Shown piece after piece: positions 1 to 7,097 of a DNA stretch of 64,000 nt (within the stretch, counting starts at the first letter, position 1; each line of letters opens with the position of its first letter). Under the pieces are notes generated by a model. That model was given only the letters and a program-made list of their open reading frames with translations, ran no database searches and was not told the origin of the DNA. The stretch lies in the NCBI GenBank assembly GCA_021776525.1, contig JAJFFT010000005.1, forward strand, positions 62,001 to 126,000, written 5' to 3'. This stretch comes from Robiginitomaculum sp. GTDB taxonomy: Bacteria; Pseudomonadota; Alphaproteobacteria; Caulobacterales; Maricaulaceae. Both the position numbers and the translations under genes were made by a program.

Positions 1-922
1 TTAACGCCGCTGCGCCGTCCAGCAGCTTGTCAAAATCACCCTCGCCAAGTTCGCCCCGGCGAATGGTCGATGACGATATACCCGTGTGTTCGGCAATCAG
101 GCGCGTGGCCAATTGTTCGGCTGACATCTCCAGGCTGAAAAACGCCACCACACCGCCATCGGTGGTATGGCGCATACCGTCCTTGACTTCATACTTGTAA
201 TTTTTGGCCACATGAAAGGCGATATTGGTGGCCAAAGCGGTTTTACCCATGGATGGACGCCCGGCAATGATGATCAGGTCGGATTTGTGCATGCCACCCA
301 ATTTGTGATCCAGATCAGTCAGGCCAGTGGACACCCCAGACATGCCCCCATCGCGCTTGTGCGCAGCGGCGGCCATGTCCATGCTTTCTTTCAAAGCTTC
401 ATTGAAAGGGCGAAAACCGCGCGAAATACCCCCGGTTTCGGCCAGGCTGAACAGCAATTGTTCGGCATCTTCGATCAGTTCGGGGCCAGATTTCGGCTCC
501 ACCGGGTCAACCGCTTCCTTCAAAATGCTATCGCCAATGCGCATCAGGTCACGGCGCAAGGCCAGATCATAAACCAGACGCGCATATTCCGGGGCATTGG
601 CCGAGCTGGCGGCTTCGCCCAGAAGCCGCGCCAGATATTCAATGCCGCCGATTTGCGCCAGCCCTTCATGGTGTTCCAGCGTGGTTTTCAGGCTGATGGC
701 ATCAGCCAGCAGGCCCTTGCCAATGGTTTTGGCGATGGCGTCAAAGATTTGCCCATGCACCGGATCATAAAAATGATCGACCTTCAGATAGTCGGCGGCC
801 CGAAAATAAATCTCGTTATCAATCAGCAAGGCACCCAACAGCGCCTGTTCGGCCTCGATATTGTGCGGGGCAGAACTGGTACCATCGGGTTCGTTCGGAG
901 GTGTTTGGTGATCTATGGCCAT
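1..922 (-). CDS. dnaB: Replicative DNA helicase DnaB (3' part beyond window)
   Basis: This is the hexameric replication-fork helicase, which unwinds DNA ahead of the polymerase. About 307 N-terminal residues are inside the window and the rest runs off the left edge. Visible are the N-terminal DnaB domain (NIEAEQALLGALL near residue 20), the linker, and the start of the RecA-like ATPase domain with Walker A GRPSMGKTALA. A downstream FFSLEMSAEQLATR segment is typical of the family. The ATG at 922 precedes a short acidic/polar leader common in alphaproteobacterial DnaB. Walker A runs uninterrupted, so there is no intein at that common site. DnaB usually follows rplI directly, but here a divergent tetR/amidohydrolase pair lies between them. 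The family call is essentially certain. Confidence 0.96.
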   Translation of the reverse strand, partial: MAIDHQTPPNEPDGTSSAPHNIEAEQALLGALLIDNEIYFRAADYLKVDHFYDPVHGQIFDAIAKTIGKGLLADAISLKTTLEHHEGLAQIGGIEYLARLLGEAASSANAPEYARLVYDLALRRDLMRIGDSILKEAVDPVEPKSGPELIEDAEQLLFSLAETGGISRGFRPFNEALKESMDMAAAAHKRDGGMSGVSTGLTDLDHKLGGMHKSDLIIIAGRPSMGKTALATNIAFHVAKNYKYEVKDGMRHTTDGGVVAFFSLEMSAEQLATRLIAEHTGISSSTIRRGELGEGDFDKLLDGAAAL

Positions 923-980
923 AGGCTTATGTAGCCTAACCACGCAGGCACGGCGAGGGGGAAACACCTTGCCTTTGTTG

Positions 981-1011
981 TTTTTCACAGATCATTTTAT
1001 GCTGTGAAAAA
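981..1011. other. Inverted repeat upstream of dnaB
   Basis: A perfect 10-bp inverted repeat (tttttcacag / ctgtgaaaaa) is separated by 11 nt. It lies 60-90 bp upstream of the dnaB start and 100-130 bp from the end of the amidohydrolase gene. It has T runs on both strands, so it could be a weak bidirectional terminator for the incoming minus-strand amidohydrolase transcript. It could equally be a protein-binding palindrome in the dnaB promoter. The sequence does not decide between these. Confidence 0.4.
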
Positions 1012-1048
1012 GTACTGTGGCGTGCCGCTTGATAAGCTATTGGTAACG

Positions 1049-1068
1049 TGTGGAAAAGTTGTTGATAA
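1049..1068 (-). promoter_or_regulatory. Pair of DnaA-box-like 9-mers upstream of dnaB
   Basis: On the minus strand, TTTTCCACA (1057-1049) and TTATCAACA (1068-1060) each match the DnaA consensus TTATCCACA at 8 of 9 positions. They have the same orientation and are spaced 11 bp apart. They sit about 130-145 bp upstream of the dnaB ATG. This could couple dnaB transcription to DnaA. Two single-mismatch 9-mers can also arise by chance, but tandem phasing next to a replication gene makes chance less likely. Confidence 0.4.
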
Positions 1069-1109
1069 AGTGCGACGTCCTGTGAATGAATCCAATGCAA
1101 GCCTGGACA

Positions 1110-2621
1110 CTAATTGTTTAATGACACATGGCGGCTGTTATCATTTGCCGTTTTGACGGACCGTAAAATTTGATCAAGATCGTTTCTTGATAACATACGG
1201 CCGTTTACGATAACCATTTCAATTGATTTTGTTGCGCTGATATTTTCCAAAGGGTTGTCTCTTAATAACACCAGGTTTGCTTTGAAGTCTGGACTGATCT
1301 CACCGGTGTTTGTGTGCATCCATTTCGACGGAATTGTTGTGGCAGAAGCGAGCACGTGTGAAGGTTGCATCCCTGCCGTGTTGAGTGCTTTCATTTCGTC
1401 GTGAATAGAAAACCCGGGGACGATGACCGGAACATTGGTGTCTGTTCCGACCATAATTGGAACGCCTTTTTTCAATAGGGCATCGAGTACAATATGCTGT
1501 GCTTTGCTATAAGCGTTCCAATAGACCACACTTTTATGGCGTTTTGTCTCGTCCCATTCATTGGGCCACCGATAGATATTGACATCAGGCAACCAACCAA
1601 TGCCCCTTGATGTAATAATTGTTCCCTCGGTTATTCCCGGGTTTGCATATTGAAGCTCACTCTCGCGAAGTACCTTGTGCAAATCTATTTTTTGTTCTGG
1701 AAAGCTATCGATCAGCATCAAAGTTGATGTGACGTATTTTTTATTTTGGAGGAGCCGTTCTGCAACATCATCACTTCGACTGGCAACAAACTCTAAGAAT
1801 GCCTCAGTAGTCAGGTTTGTATACCCCCCGAACTCTCGATCAAGGGCTTTCATTAACTCTTCAATATGCGCGGTTCCGATCTGATTGGAGTCATAAAATT
1901 CATTCAGGCCTACAGCCATTGGAATATGGCCAACCATTGTAATTGACTTTTCTTTTGCCGCATGACTGACATTGAAATAGCTCTCTTTATCAAGAAAGCT
2001 GCTGGCTTTAATGGCATCATAGCCAACGTCCTTAAAGGATTGAACAGCTCTATTGACCTGGTTTTTAGATCGCACGATGACTTTATTTTGTGTCCAGCCT
2101 ACAAAAACGCCTTTAATAAGTCCAAATGTTGCCAGTTGGGGAGAGACCACATACATATCCGGGCCCAGTCGTTGACCGTCAGCAATTTGCTTTTTCCATC
2201 GCAACATATCTTTGCTGCCATTCATATCTCGAATTTGCGTGACGCCATTGGCAACAAATAAAAGTAAATCGTTCTCACTTTCCCATAAATGGGCGTGCGA
2301 ATCTGTAAAACCGGGAACGAGAAACATACCATTGCCATCAATAATTGGCGTATCGACAGCACGATTAACATTTGCGCCCACGGAGATGATTTTGCCCTGA
2401 TCAATCAGGACTGTTTGGCCGCTCGTAAAAGTGGTTGATGATGGTGATAAGACATTGACATTGGTCAGAGCGTAACGTGTCGGGGTGTTTTGTGTCAGGT
2501 TGAGTGTGGCGAGCTGCGTATGCCCCCCATACATTTTGCTCAATTCACGATCCATAAAAATAACCGTAAACAAAGATGCGACAAACCCAAAGAGTATAAT
2601 TCTAATAAGCCATTTTATCAT
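1110..2621 (-). CDS. Membrane-anchored metal-dependent amidohydrolase
   Basis: This 503-residue protein belongs to the amidohydrolase superfamily (imidazolonepropionase/prolidase-like branch), which are zinc hydrolases of cyclic amides or imidodipeptides. The substrate cannot be predicted. A hydrophobic segment at residues 4-22 looks like a signal anchor. The metal-site motif FTDSHAHLWES lies near residue 105, followed by a VGHIP histidine, HIEEL, and a late GTDTNVPV aspartate, in family order. The ATG has GGAG about 9 nt upstream. The gene is visibly richer in A/T than the rplI and dnaB genes around it and is divergent from a TetR regulator. Together they look like an inserted, locally regulated cassette. 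The superfamily is sure; the function is open. Confidence 0.85.
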   Translation of the reverse strand: MIKWLIRIILFGFVASLFTVIFMDRELSKMYGGHTQLATLNLTQNTPTRYALTNVNVLSPSSTTFTSGQTVLIDQGKIISVGANVNRAVDTPIIDGNGMFLVPGFTDSHAHLWESENDLLLFVANGVTQIRDMNGSKDMLRWKKQIADGQRLGPDMYVVSPQLATFGLIKGVFVGWTQNKVIVRSKNQVNRAVQSFKDVGYDAIKASSFLDKESYFNVSHAAKEKSITMVGHIPMAVGLNEFYDSNQIGTAHIEELMKALDREFGGYTNLTTEAFLEFVASRSDDVAERLLQNKKYVTSTLMLIDSFPEQKIDLHKVLRESELQYANPGITEGTIITSRGIGWLPDVNIYRWPNEWDETKRHKSVVYWNAYSKAQHIVLDALLKKGVPIMVGTDTNVPVIVPGFSIHDEMKALNTAGMQPSHVLASATTIPSKWMHTNTGEISPDFKANLVLLRDNPLENISATKSIEMVIVNGRMLSRNDLDQILRSVKTANDNSRHVSLNN

Positions 2622-2642
2622 TTTACGTGCTCCATCCCTTTA

Positions 2643-2694
2643 TCTAGTCACTGTCAAGATTGTGATTACAGAGTCATCTAGACAATGTCAAGAT
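2643..2694. promoter_or_regulatory. Divergent promoter region with 18-bp direct repeats
   Basis: Two near-identical 18-mers, tctagtcactgtcaagat (2643-2660) and tctagacaatgtcaagat (2677-2694), lie 34 bp apart between the divergent amidohydrolase and tetR genes. Each contains TTGACA on the minus strand, that is, a perfect -35 hexamer pointing toward the amidohydrolase. The repeats are the best candidates for the TetR operator; binding there would overlap those -35 elements. The -10 hexamers are not convincing. Confidence 0.45.
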
Positions 2695-2741
2695 GCGGGG
2701 GTATTGTAAACACGACATTCCATAAACCTGGATCTAAAATA

Positions 2742-3347
2742 GTGATCAAAAAAAATTACCACCATGGTGACCTGGCGACCGTATTGCTTGAAGCGGCTGA
2801 AAAAGAATTGTCAGAAAGCGGCATAGAAGCCTTTTCTTTGCGGGCCGTTGCCAAAAGGGCATGTGTTAGTCACGGAGCGCCTGCCCACCACTTTAAGGAT
2901 ATCAAGGGTCTGCTGACAGCACTTGCGGCAATAGGGTATAAACGTTTTGTGCATTCCCAACATTGTTATCAGAATAAAGCCCAGTCAGATCCACAATCAC
3001 AGCTTGTTGCCGCAGGATTGGGCTACATTGACTTTGCAGTGAAAAATCCTGCGCTTTTCAGGTTAATGTTCTCATCAGAAAAACCTGATCGGGACAATGC
3101 ACGGTTCTCCGCAGCGGCTAATGCGGCATTCGATAAACTGGTGGATGATAGCCGGTCATTTTATGGCGTTGATCCCTATAAGGACCGAACCGCCATGAAA
3201 AACGTTATGGCACTTTGGGCGATGGTCCACGGCTTGGCAGATCTAATGATTGCCGGTCGCTTGGAACGTCCCATGGGATTTAGCACAATGACACGAGCTG
3301 AACGAGATTCAGAACTTGCACAGATTATCTTAAGGACAATAGTTTGA
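2742..3347 (+). CDS. TetR/AcrR family transcriptional regulator
   Basis: This is a one-component ligand-responsive regulator of about 201 residues. The N-terminal HTH is typical: KKNYHHGDL, then AAEKELSESG, AFSLRAVAKRACVSHGAPAHHF. It is followed by a ligand/dimerisation domain similar to the WHG-type C-terminal domain (MALWAMVHGLADLMIAGRL). I chose the GTG at 2742 because the longer frame (from 2685) would start inside the repeat-bearing promoter region and TetR proteins of this group normally begin just before KKNYHHGDL. The Shine-Dalgarno is weak with either choice. It is divergent from the amidohydrolase gene, so that gene is its likely target. Transcription ends at the hairpin shared with rplI. 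Confidence 0.88.
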   Translation: MIKKNYHHGDLATVLLEAAEKELSESGIEAFSLRAVAKRACVSHGAPAHHFKDIKGLLTALAAIGYKRFVHSQHCYQNKAQSDPQSQLVAAGLGYIDFAVKNPALFRLMFSSEKPDRDNARFSAAANAAFDKLVDDSRSFYGVDPYKDRTAMKNVMALWAMVHGLADLMIAGRLERPMGFSTMTRAERDSELAQIILRTIV

Positions 3348-3393
3348 ACGAGTTTGGGCCTCAGGTTCAGAAGCGGTTCCCGACTACCCACAA

Positions 3394-3424
3394 AAAAAGC
3401 GGGCCTCAATGAGACCCGCTTTTC
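3394..3424. terminator. Bidirectional terminator between tetR and rplI
   Basis: A GCGGGCCTC / GAGACCCGC hairpin (one mismatch) with a 3-4-nt loop has an A run before it and a T run after it. It can therefore work as an intrinsic terminator in both directions. It serves the converging tetR (+) and rpsF-rpsR-rplI (-) transcripts. The minus-strand U tract (seven Ts) is the stronger. Confidence 0.85.
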
Positions 3425-3447
3425 TTATAACTTAGCTGCCGAAAAAA

Positions 3448-4092
3448 TCAGTCTTGGCTGGCTTCTTCGTCTGAACCTTCGGCGTCTGCATCATCCGCAG
3501 CGTCGTCGGCTTTGTCAGTGGCTTCCAGCTCGATCTCGGATTCGGGATCAAACATGGCCGCGGCCTGTTCTTCGGCCATTTCTTTATCAGCTTCGCGATC
3601 TTCATCGCGGGCCGCATCAATGACGTTTTCGCCTTTGGCCTGTCGTTCGGCTTCATCGGGGGTACGGGCTACATTGACACCAACAGTGACGAACACTTCG
3701 GGGTGCAAATTGACGCGTACGTCGTGAATGCCAACGGTTTTGATCGGGCTGTGTAAGACAACTTGCGAGCGGCCAATGCCATCACCCATGGCTTCGGCAA
3801 TGTCTTTGGCCGAAACAGAACCATAAAGGTGACCCGATTCGCCGGCCTGGCGGATCAGGGTATAACGTTCGCCGTCCAGATCCTTGCCTGCGGTTTCCGC
3901 ATCAGCACGTTTTTCTGCATTGCGGGCCTCGATGGCGTCGCGTTCGCGTTCAAAACGTTCAATATTGGCCTTGTTGGCGCGCAATGCCTTGCCTTGTGGC
4001 AAAAGGAAGTTGCGAGCAAAGCCGTCTTTGACGGTAACCACGTCGCCGATAGCACCAAGCTTTTCGACGCGTTCAAGAAGAACGATATCCAT
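3448..4092 (-). CDS. rplI: 50S ribosomal protein L9
   Basis: L9 binds 23S rRNA at the base of the L1 stalk and helps keep the reading frame. It begins [19 protein letters not shown] with the classic N-terminal loop [15 protein letters not shown], then the long connecting helix and the C-terminal domain up to about residue 148. At 214 residues it is about 65 longer than E. coli L9. The extra tail is strongly acidic (Asp/Glu/Ala rich, ending [10 protein letters not shown]). Acidic tails are, from memory, common in alphaproteobacterial L9. It is third in the rpsF-rpsR-rplI operon, starting 9 bp after rpsR. Confidence 0.97.
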   Translation of the reverse strand: MDIVLLERVEKLGAIGDVVTVKDGFARNFLLPQGKALRANKANIERFERERDAIEARNAEKRADAETAGKDLDGERYTLIRQAGESGHLYGSVSAKDIAEAMGDGIGRSQVVLHSPIKTVGIHDVRVNLHPEVFVTVGVNVARTPDEAERQAKGENVIDAARDEDREADKEMAEEQAAAMFDPESEIELEATDKADDAADDADAEGSDEEASQD

Positions 4093-4101
4093 ACCGGCCC
4101 C

Positions 4102-4353
4102 CTATTTCACAGCGTAAGGCAACAGGCCCAAGAACCGCGCGCGTTTGATAGCACGAGACAATTGGCGTTGCTTTTTAATGGAAACGGCGGTGATCCGTGA
4201 AGGAACAATTTTACCGCGTTCGGACATATAGCGTTGCAGCAGTTTAGGATCTTTGTAATCGATCTTTGGGGATTTGTCCGATGAAAACGGGCAAACCTTG
4301 CGGCGACGGGCAAACGGCCGTTTTGACGGCAGATTGGTAATATTGGTTTTCAT
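4102..4353 (-). CDS. rpsR: 30S ribosomal protein S18
   Basis: This is an 83-residue S18 of the small-subunit platform, which pairs with S6. Diagnostic segments are [32 protein letters not shown] and the C-terminal [14 protein letters not shown]. The ATG at 4353 gives the family-typical length. Upstream in-frame codons overlap rpsF and are rejected. It lies 4 bp after rpsF, so it is co-transcribed and probably translationally coupled. Confidence 0.97.
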   Translation of the reverse strand: MKTNITNLPSKRPFARRRKVCPFSSDKSPKIDYKDPKLLQRYMSERGKIVPSRITAVSIKKQRQLSRAIKRARFLGLLPYAVK

Positions 4354-4357
4354 GGCC

Positions 4358-4711
4358 CTAGTACCTTTCGTGGCGGCGTTTGCGCTCTTCGCGCTTGACC
4401 AGGATGGGTGATGGATCTTCGCTGAACTCATCGACGCGGATGGTCAAAGTGCGCAGGATATCTTCGTTGATCCGCAATTTGCGTTCCATTTCCTGAACCA
4501 CTTCGGCGGGTGCATCAATGTTCATCAGGGCGTAATGGCCCTTGCGATTTTTGTTCATGCGATAGGCCATGGAGCGCAAGCCCCAATATTCGACTTTGGC
4601 GACCTTGCCGCCATTGTCTTCGACGAAGGACGAAAGCCCTTCGGTAATGCTGTCCACTTCGGTCGAGGAGATATCCTGACGCGCAATAAGGACGTGTTCG
4701 TATAAAGGCAT
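4358..4711 (-). CDS. rpsF: 30S ribosomal protein S6
   Basis: This 117-residue S6 forms a heterodimer with S18 on the 30S platform. It starts [15 protein letters not shown], contains [22 protein letters not shown], and ends with a charged tail ([13 protein letters not shown]). The frame stays open 25 codons further upstream, but that part is not S6-like and lies in the leader. A purine-rich site (AAAGGGAAAG) precedes this ATG. It is first in the operon, with a leader of about 125 nt behind a recognisable promoter. Confidence 0.97.
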   Translation of the reverse strand: MPLYEHVLIARQDISSTEVDSITEGLSSFVEDNGGKVAKVEYWGLRSMAYRMNKNRKGHYALMNIDAPAEVVQEMERKLRINEDILRTLTIRVDEFSEDPSPILVKREERKRRHERY

Positions 4712-4843
4712 AGCTTTCCCTTTTTCTTGGCGCGGCGCAAAGACGGACAGGGTATGTTCCGCTTCACGGTGGCTCTTTAACAACAAATCAGGCCCTGTGC
4801 CTGACTTTTGCGCTGATAAAGACCGCGTCCATTAAGGCGGCGC

Positions 4844-4871
4844 ACTATAGGGGCAAAGCGAACCCTGACAA
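4844..4871 (-). promoter_or_regulatory. Promoter of the rpsF-rpsR-rplI operon
   Basis: On the minus strand, TTGTCA (4871-4866) and TATAGT (4849-4844) are 16 bp apart, a good sigma-70-type match. The predicted start is near 4837, which leaves an untranslated leader of about 125 nt before rpsF. In several bacteria the leader of this operon binds the S6:S18 complex for feedback control. Here the leader can pair ACAGGG with CCCTGT around an inner CCG/CGG stem (about 4750-4800), which is compatible with that but not proof. Confidence 0.55.
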
Positions 4872-4917
4872 GGGCTAAGTGCGACAAAACGCATATGTGC
4901 TCAGCATTGTTGGCATA

Positions 4918-4944
4918 TTCACACAGGCGCGGATTTGCTATAAC
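4918..4944 (+). promoter_or_regulatory. Extended -10 promoter of the fab operon
   Basis: TTTGCTATAAC (TATAAC at 4939-4944, preceded by TGC) forms an extended -10. A -35-like TTCACA starts at 4918, at a short 15-bp spacing. It lies 36 bp upstream of the fabD ATG and is divergent from the rpsF promoter. Confidence 0.5.
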
Positions 4945-4979
4945 GCTAATCTCAGGATTAACAACCGAGGGGCGCGCAT

Positions 4980-5936
4980 ATGGCGATCGCTTTCACCTTT
5001 CCCGGTCAGGGCAGTCAAGTCGTGGGCATGGGAAAGGATCTGGCACAGACGTTTTCGTCTGCAAAGGCTGTTTTTGACGAAGTCGATGAGGCTTTGGGCG
5101 AAAAGCTCTCTACCACAATCTGGGAAGGCCCCGAAGCGGCCCTGACCCTGACTGAACACACGCAACCGGCCTTGATGGCCACATCCATGGCCGTGATGGC
5201 TGTGCTGAACAGTGAATACGGTATTGATGTGCAGGCCGCATCTCATGTGGCCGGGCATTCGCTGGGCGAATATACCGCTTTGGCCGCTGCCGGGGCGATC
5301 AGCTTGACCGATACGGCGAAATTATTGCGCCATCGTGGTCAGGCTATGCAGCGCGCTGTACCAGTCGGGATGGGCACTATGGCAGCCTTGTTGGGGGCCA
5401 CTGAAGAACAGGCGATCGCATTGTGCAATATTGGCAGTGAACACGGTGTGTGCGAGTTGGCCAACGATAATGCGCCGGGCCAGGTGGTCATATCGGGTGC
5501 GACGAACGCCATTAAAGCCGCCGCCGATGCTGCCAAAGAACACGGCGTCAAAAAAGCGGTGATTTTACCGGTGTCCGCGCCATTTCATTCGTCGATGATG
5601 GAGCCTGCCGCACAGGAAATGGCAGAGGCGCTGGCAGATGTGGCCATTCGTACGCCGATTGTACCGGTGGTCACCAATATCGAGGCCGCGCCGACCATCA
5701 ATCCACAAACCATACGCCGTCTTTTGGTGGAACAGATCACCGGGCGGGTCCATTGGCGTCAAAGTGTGGCTTGGATGGTTGGTAACGGTGTCGATACATT
5801 TGTCGAGCCGGGGTCTGGCAAGGTGTTGACTCTTCTGGTGCGGCGTATTTCCAAAGAGTCCAAGGGCTTTGCGCTGAACACCGCCCCAACAATTGCAGAA
5901 TTTGCAACGGCATTTAATGCCGAAGCCCAAAGTTAA
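4980..5936 (+). CDS. fabD: Malonyl-CoA:ACP transacylase
   Basis: FabD moves malonyl from CoA to holo-ACP, supplying the extender unit for fatty-acid elongation in the cytoplasm. At 318 residues it has the usual length. It starts with FTFPGQGSQ and has the nucleophile elbow GHSLGEY (Ser near residue 92). Further acyltransferase landmarks are ISGATNA and the active-site His in APFHSSMM. It heads the fabD-fabG-acpP-fabF-mltG-yicC-gmk run, with fabG 9 bp downstream. The ATG has a GAGGGG-type site upstream. Confidence 0.97.
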   Translation: MAIAFTFPGQGSQVVGMGKDLAQTFSSAKAVFDEVDEALGEKLSTTIWEGPEAALTLTEHTQPALMATSMAVMAVLNSEYGIDVQAASHVAGHSLGEYTALAAAGAISLTDTAKLLRHRGQAMQRAVPVGMGTMAALLGATEEQAIALCNIGSEHGVCELANDNAPGQVVISGATNAIKAAADAAKEHGVKKAVILPVSAPFHSSMMEPAAQEMAEALADVAIRTPIVPVVTNIEAAPTINPQTIRRLLVEQITGRVHWRQSVAWMVGNGVDTFVEPGSGKVLTLLVRRISKESKGFALNTAPTIAEFATAFNAEAQS

Positions 5937-5945
5937 GGTCAGAGT

Positions 5946-6686
5946 ATGTTTGATTTAAGTGAAAAACGGGCGCTGGTCACCGGCGCAACGGGTGGTCTGG
6001 GCGGCGATATCGCACGGGCGCTACACAAAGCCGGGGCGCAAGTGGCATTGTCGGGCACGCGGGCCGAAAAGCTTGAAGAGCTGGCCGCTGAGCTTGGCGG
6101 CGAACGGGTTGCGGTCCTGCCCGCCAACCTTAGTGATGCGGACAGTGTGGATGCGCTGCCGGGCCAAGTGACAGATGCGCTGGGCGGGCTGGATATTCTG
6201 GTGTCAAACGCCGGGCTGACCCGTGATGGCCTCCTCATGCGGATGAAAGACGAAGATTGGGATTTGGTCCTCAAAGTTAATTTGGAGGCCTATTTTCGCC
6301 TTTGCCGGGCGGCCATGCGTGGCATGATGAAGGCCCGTTGGGGGCGCATTATCGGTATCACCTCTATTGTTGGCGTGACCGGCAATCCGGGACAGGCCAA
6401 TTACGCAGCATCAAAGGCCGGTATGATCGGCTTTACCAAAGCTATCGCCGCCGAAACTGCCAAACGCGGTATCACCGCCAATTGTATCGCGCCAGGGTTT
6501 ATCACCTCGCCAATGACCGACGCGCTGAATGACAAACAACGCGAAGCGATTTTAGGCACCATTCCGGCTGGTAAACTGGGCTCGGGCGATGATATTGCCG
6601 CCGCGGCGCTTTATCTGGCATCAAACGAGGCCGGTTACGTCACCGGCCAGACCTTGCACGTCAATGGTGGCATGGCGATGTTCTAG
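5946..6686 (+). CDS. fabG: 3-oxoacyl-ACP reductase
   Basis: FabG is the NADPH-dependent ketoacyl-ACP reductase of type II fatty-acid synthesis, a tetrameric short-chain dehydrogenase. The 246-residue protein shows the cofactor motif TGATGGLGGDIAR, the NAG motif (LVSNAGLTRDGLL), the catalytic Ser (GITSIVGVTGN), Tyr-Lys (YAASKAG), and the C-terminal GYVTGQTLHVNGGMAMF. It directly follows fabD in the operon. Confidence 0.97.
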   Translation: MFDLSEKRALVTGATGGLGGDIARALHKAGAQVALSGTRAEKLEELAAELGGERVAVLPANLSDADSVDALPGQVTDALGGLDILVSNAGLTRDGLLMRMKDEDWDLVLKVNLEAYFRLCRAAMRGMMKARWGRIIGITSIVGVTGNPGQANYAASKAGMIGFTKAIAAETAKRGITANCIAPGFITSPMTDALNDKQREAILGTIPAGKLGSGDDIAAAALYLASNEAGYVTGQTLHVNGGMAMF

Positions 6687-6700
6687 CGCAGATTACACGC

Positions 6701-6735
6701 TTTTCTCACGTCAGCGCTTGGCGCAGTGAAGAAAA
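6701..6735 (+). terminator. Weak hairpin between fabG and acpP
   Basis: An imperfect stem (TTTTCT-CAC ... GTG-AAGAAAA with an inner GCGC-ttg-GCGC hairpin) lies in the 153-bp gap after fabG. It is not followed by a clear U tract. It may attenuate fabDG transcription before the separate acpP promoter, or do nothing. Confidence 0.3.
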
Positions 6736-6740
6736 GTATG

Positions 6741-6767
6741 TTAGGCGTCGCCGCAGACGCATATAAT
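6741..6767 (+). promoter_or_regulatory. Likely internal promoter for acpP
   Basis: A perfect TATAAT lies at 6762-6767, about 70 bp upstream of the acpP ATG, with a poor -35 (TTAGGC at 6741). An internal promoter would allow ACP, usually a very abundant protein, to be made in excess over FabD and FabG. Confidence 0.45.
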
Positions 6768-6839
6768 GCGGATATTTACACCATGCGCCCGGACGGCGTA
6801 CACTTAAAATGAAGCCAAAACAGAAAGAAGGGCACGAGC

Positions 6840-7076
6840 ATGTCAGACATTTTGGATCGCGTAAAAAAGATTGTTATTGAGCACCTCGACGTTGAAGACG
6901 CCAAGGTTACCGAAAGCGCCAGCTTCATTGATGATCTGGGCGCAGACTCGCTCGATAATGTCGAGCTGGTTATGGCCTTCGAAGAAGAGTTCGACATCGA
7001 AATTCCTGATGATGCCGCCGAGCACATCCAAAAAGTCGGCGATGCTGTTAAATTCATCTCAGAAAAGACTGGCTGA
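6840..7076 (+). CDS. acpP: Acyl carrier protein
   Basis: This 78-residue carrier holds acyl intermediates on a phosphopantetheine arm. The attachment serine lies in [13 protein letters not shown] (Ser near residue 37). The rest is the standard acidic four-helix bundle ([19 protein letters not shown]). It lies 21 bp before fabF and carries its own promoter-like TATAAT upstream. Confidence 0.98.
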   Translation: MSDILDRVKKIVIEHLDVEDAKVTESASFIDDLGADSLDNVELVMAFEEEFDIEIPDDAAEHIQKVGDAVKFISEKTG

Positions 7077-7097
7077 GCCTTTTAGCGGGTTTTCCTG

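Noticed and set aside
1-922. Intein in dnaB
   Set aside because: Walker A and flanking family sequence are uninterrupted in the visible part; the remaining insertion sites are outside the window.
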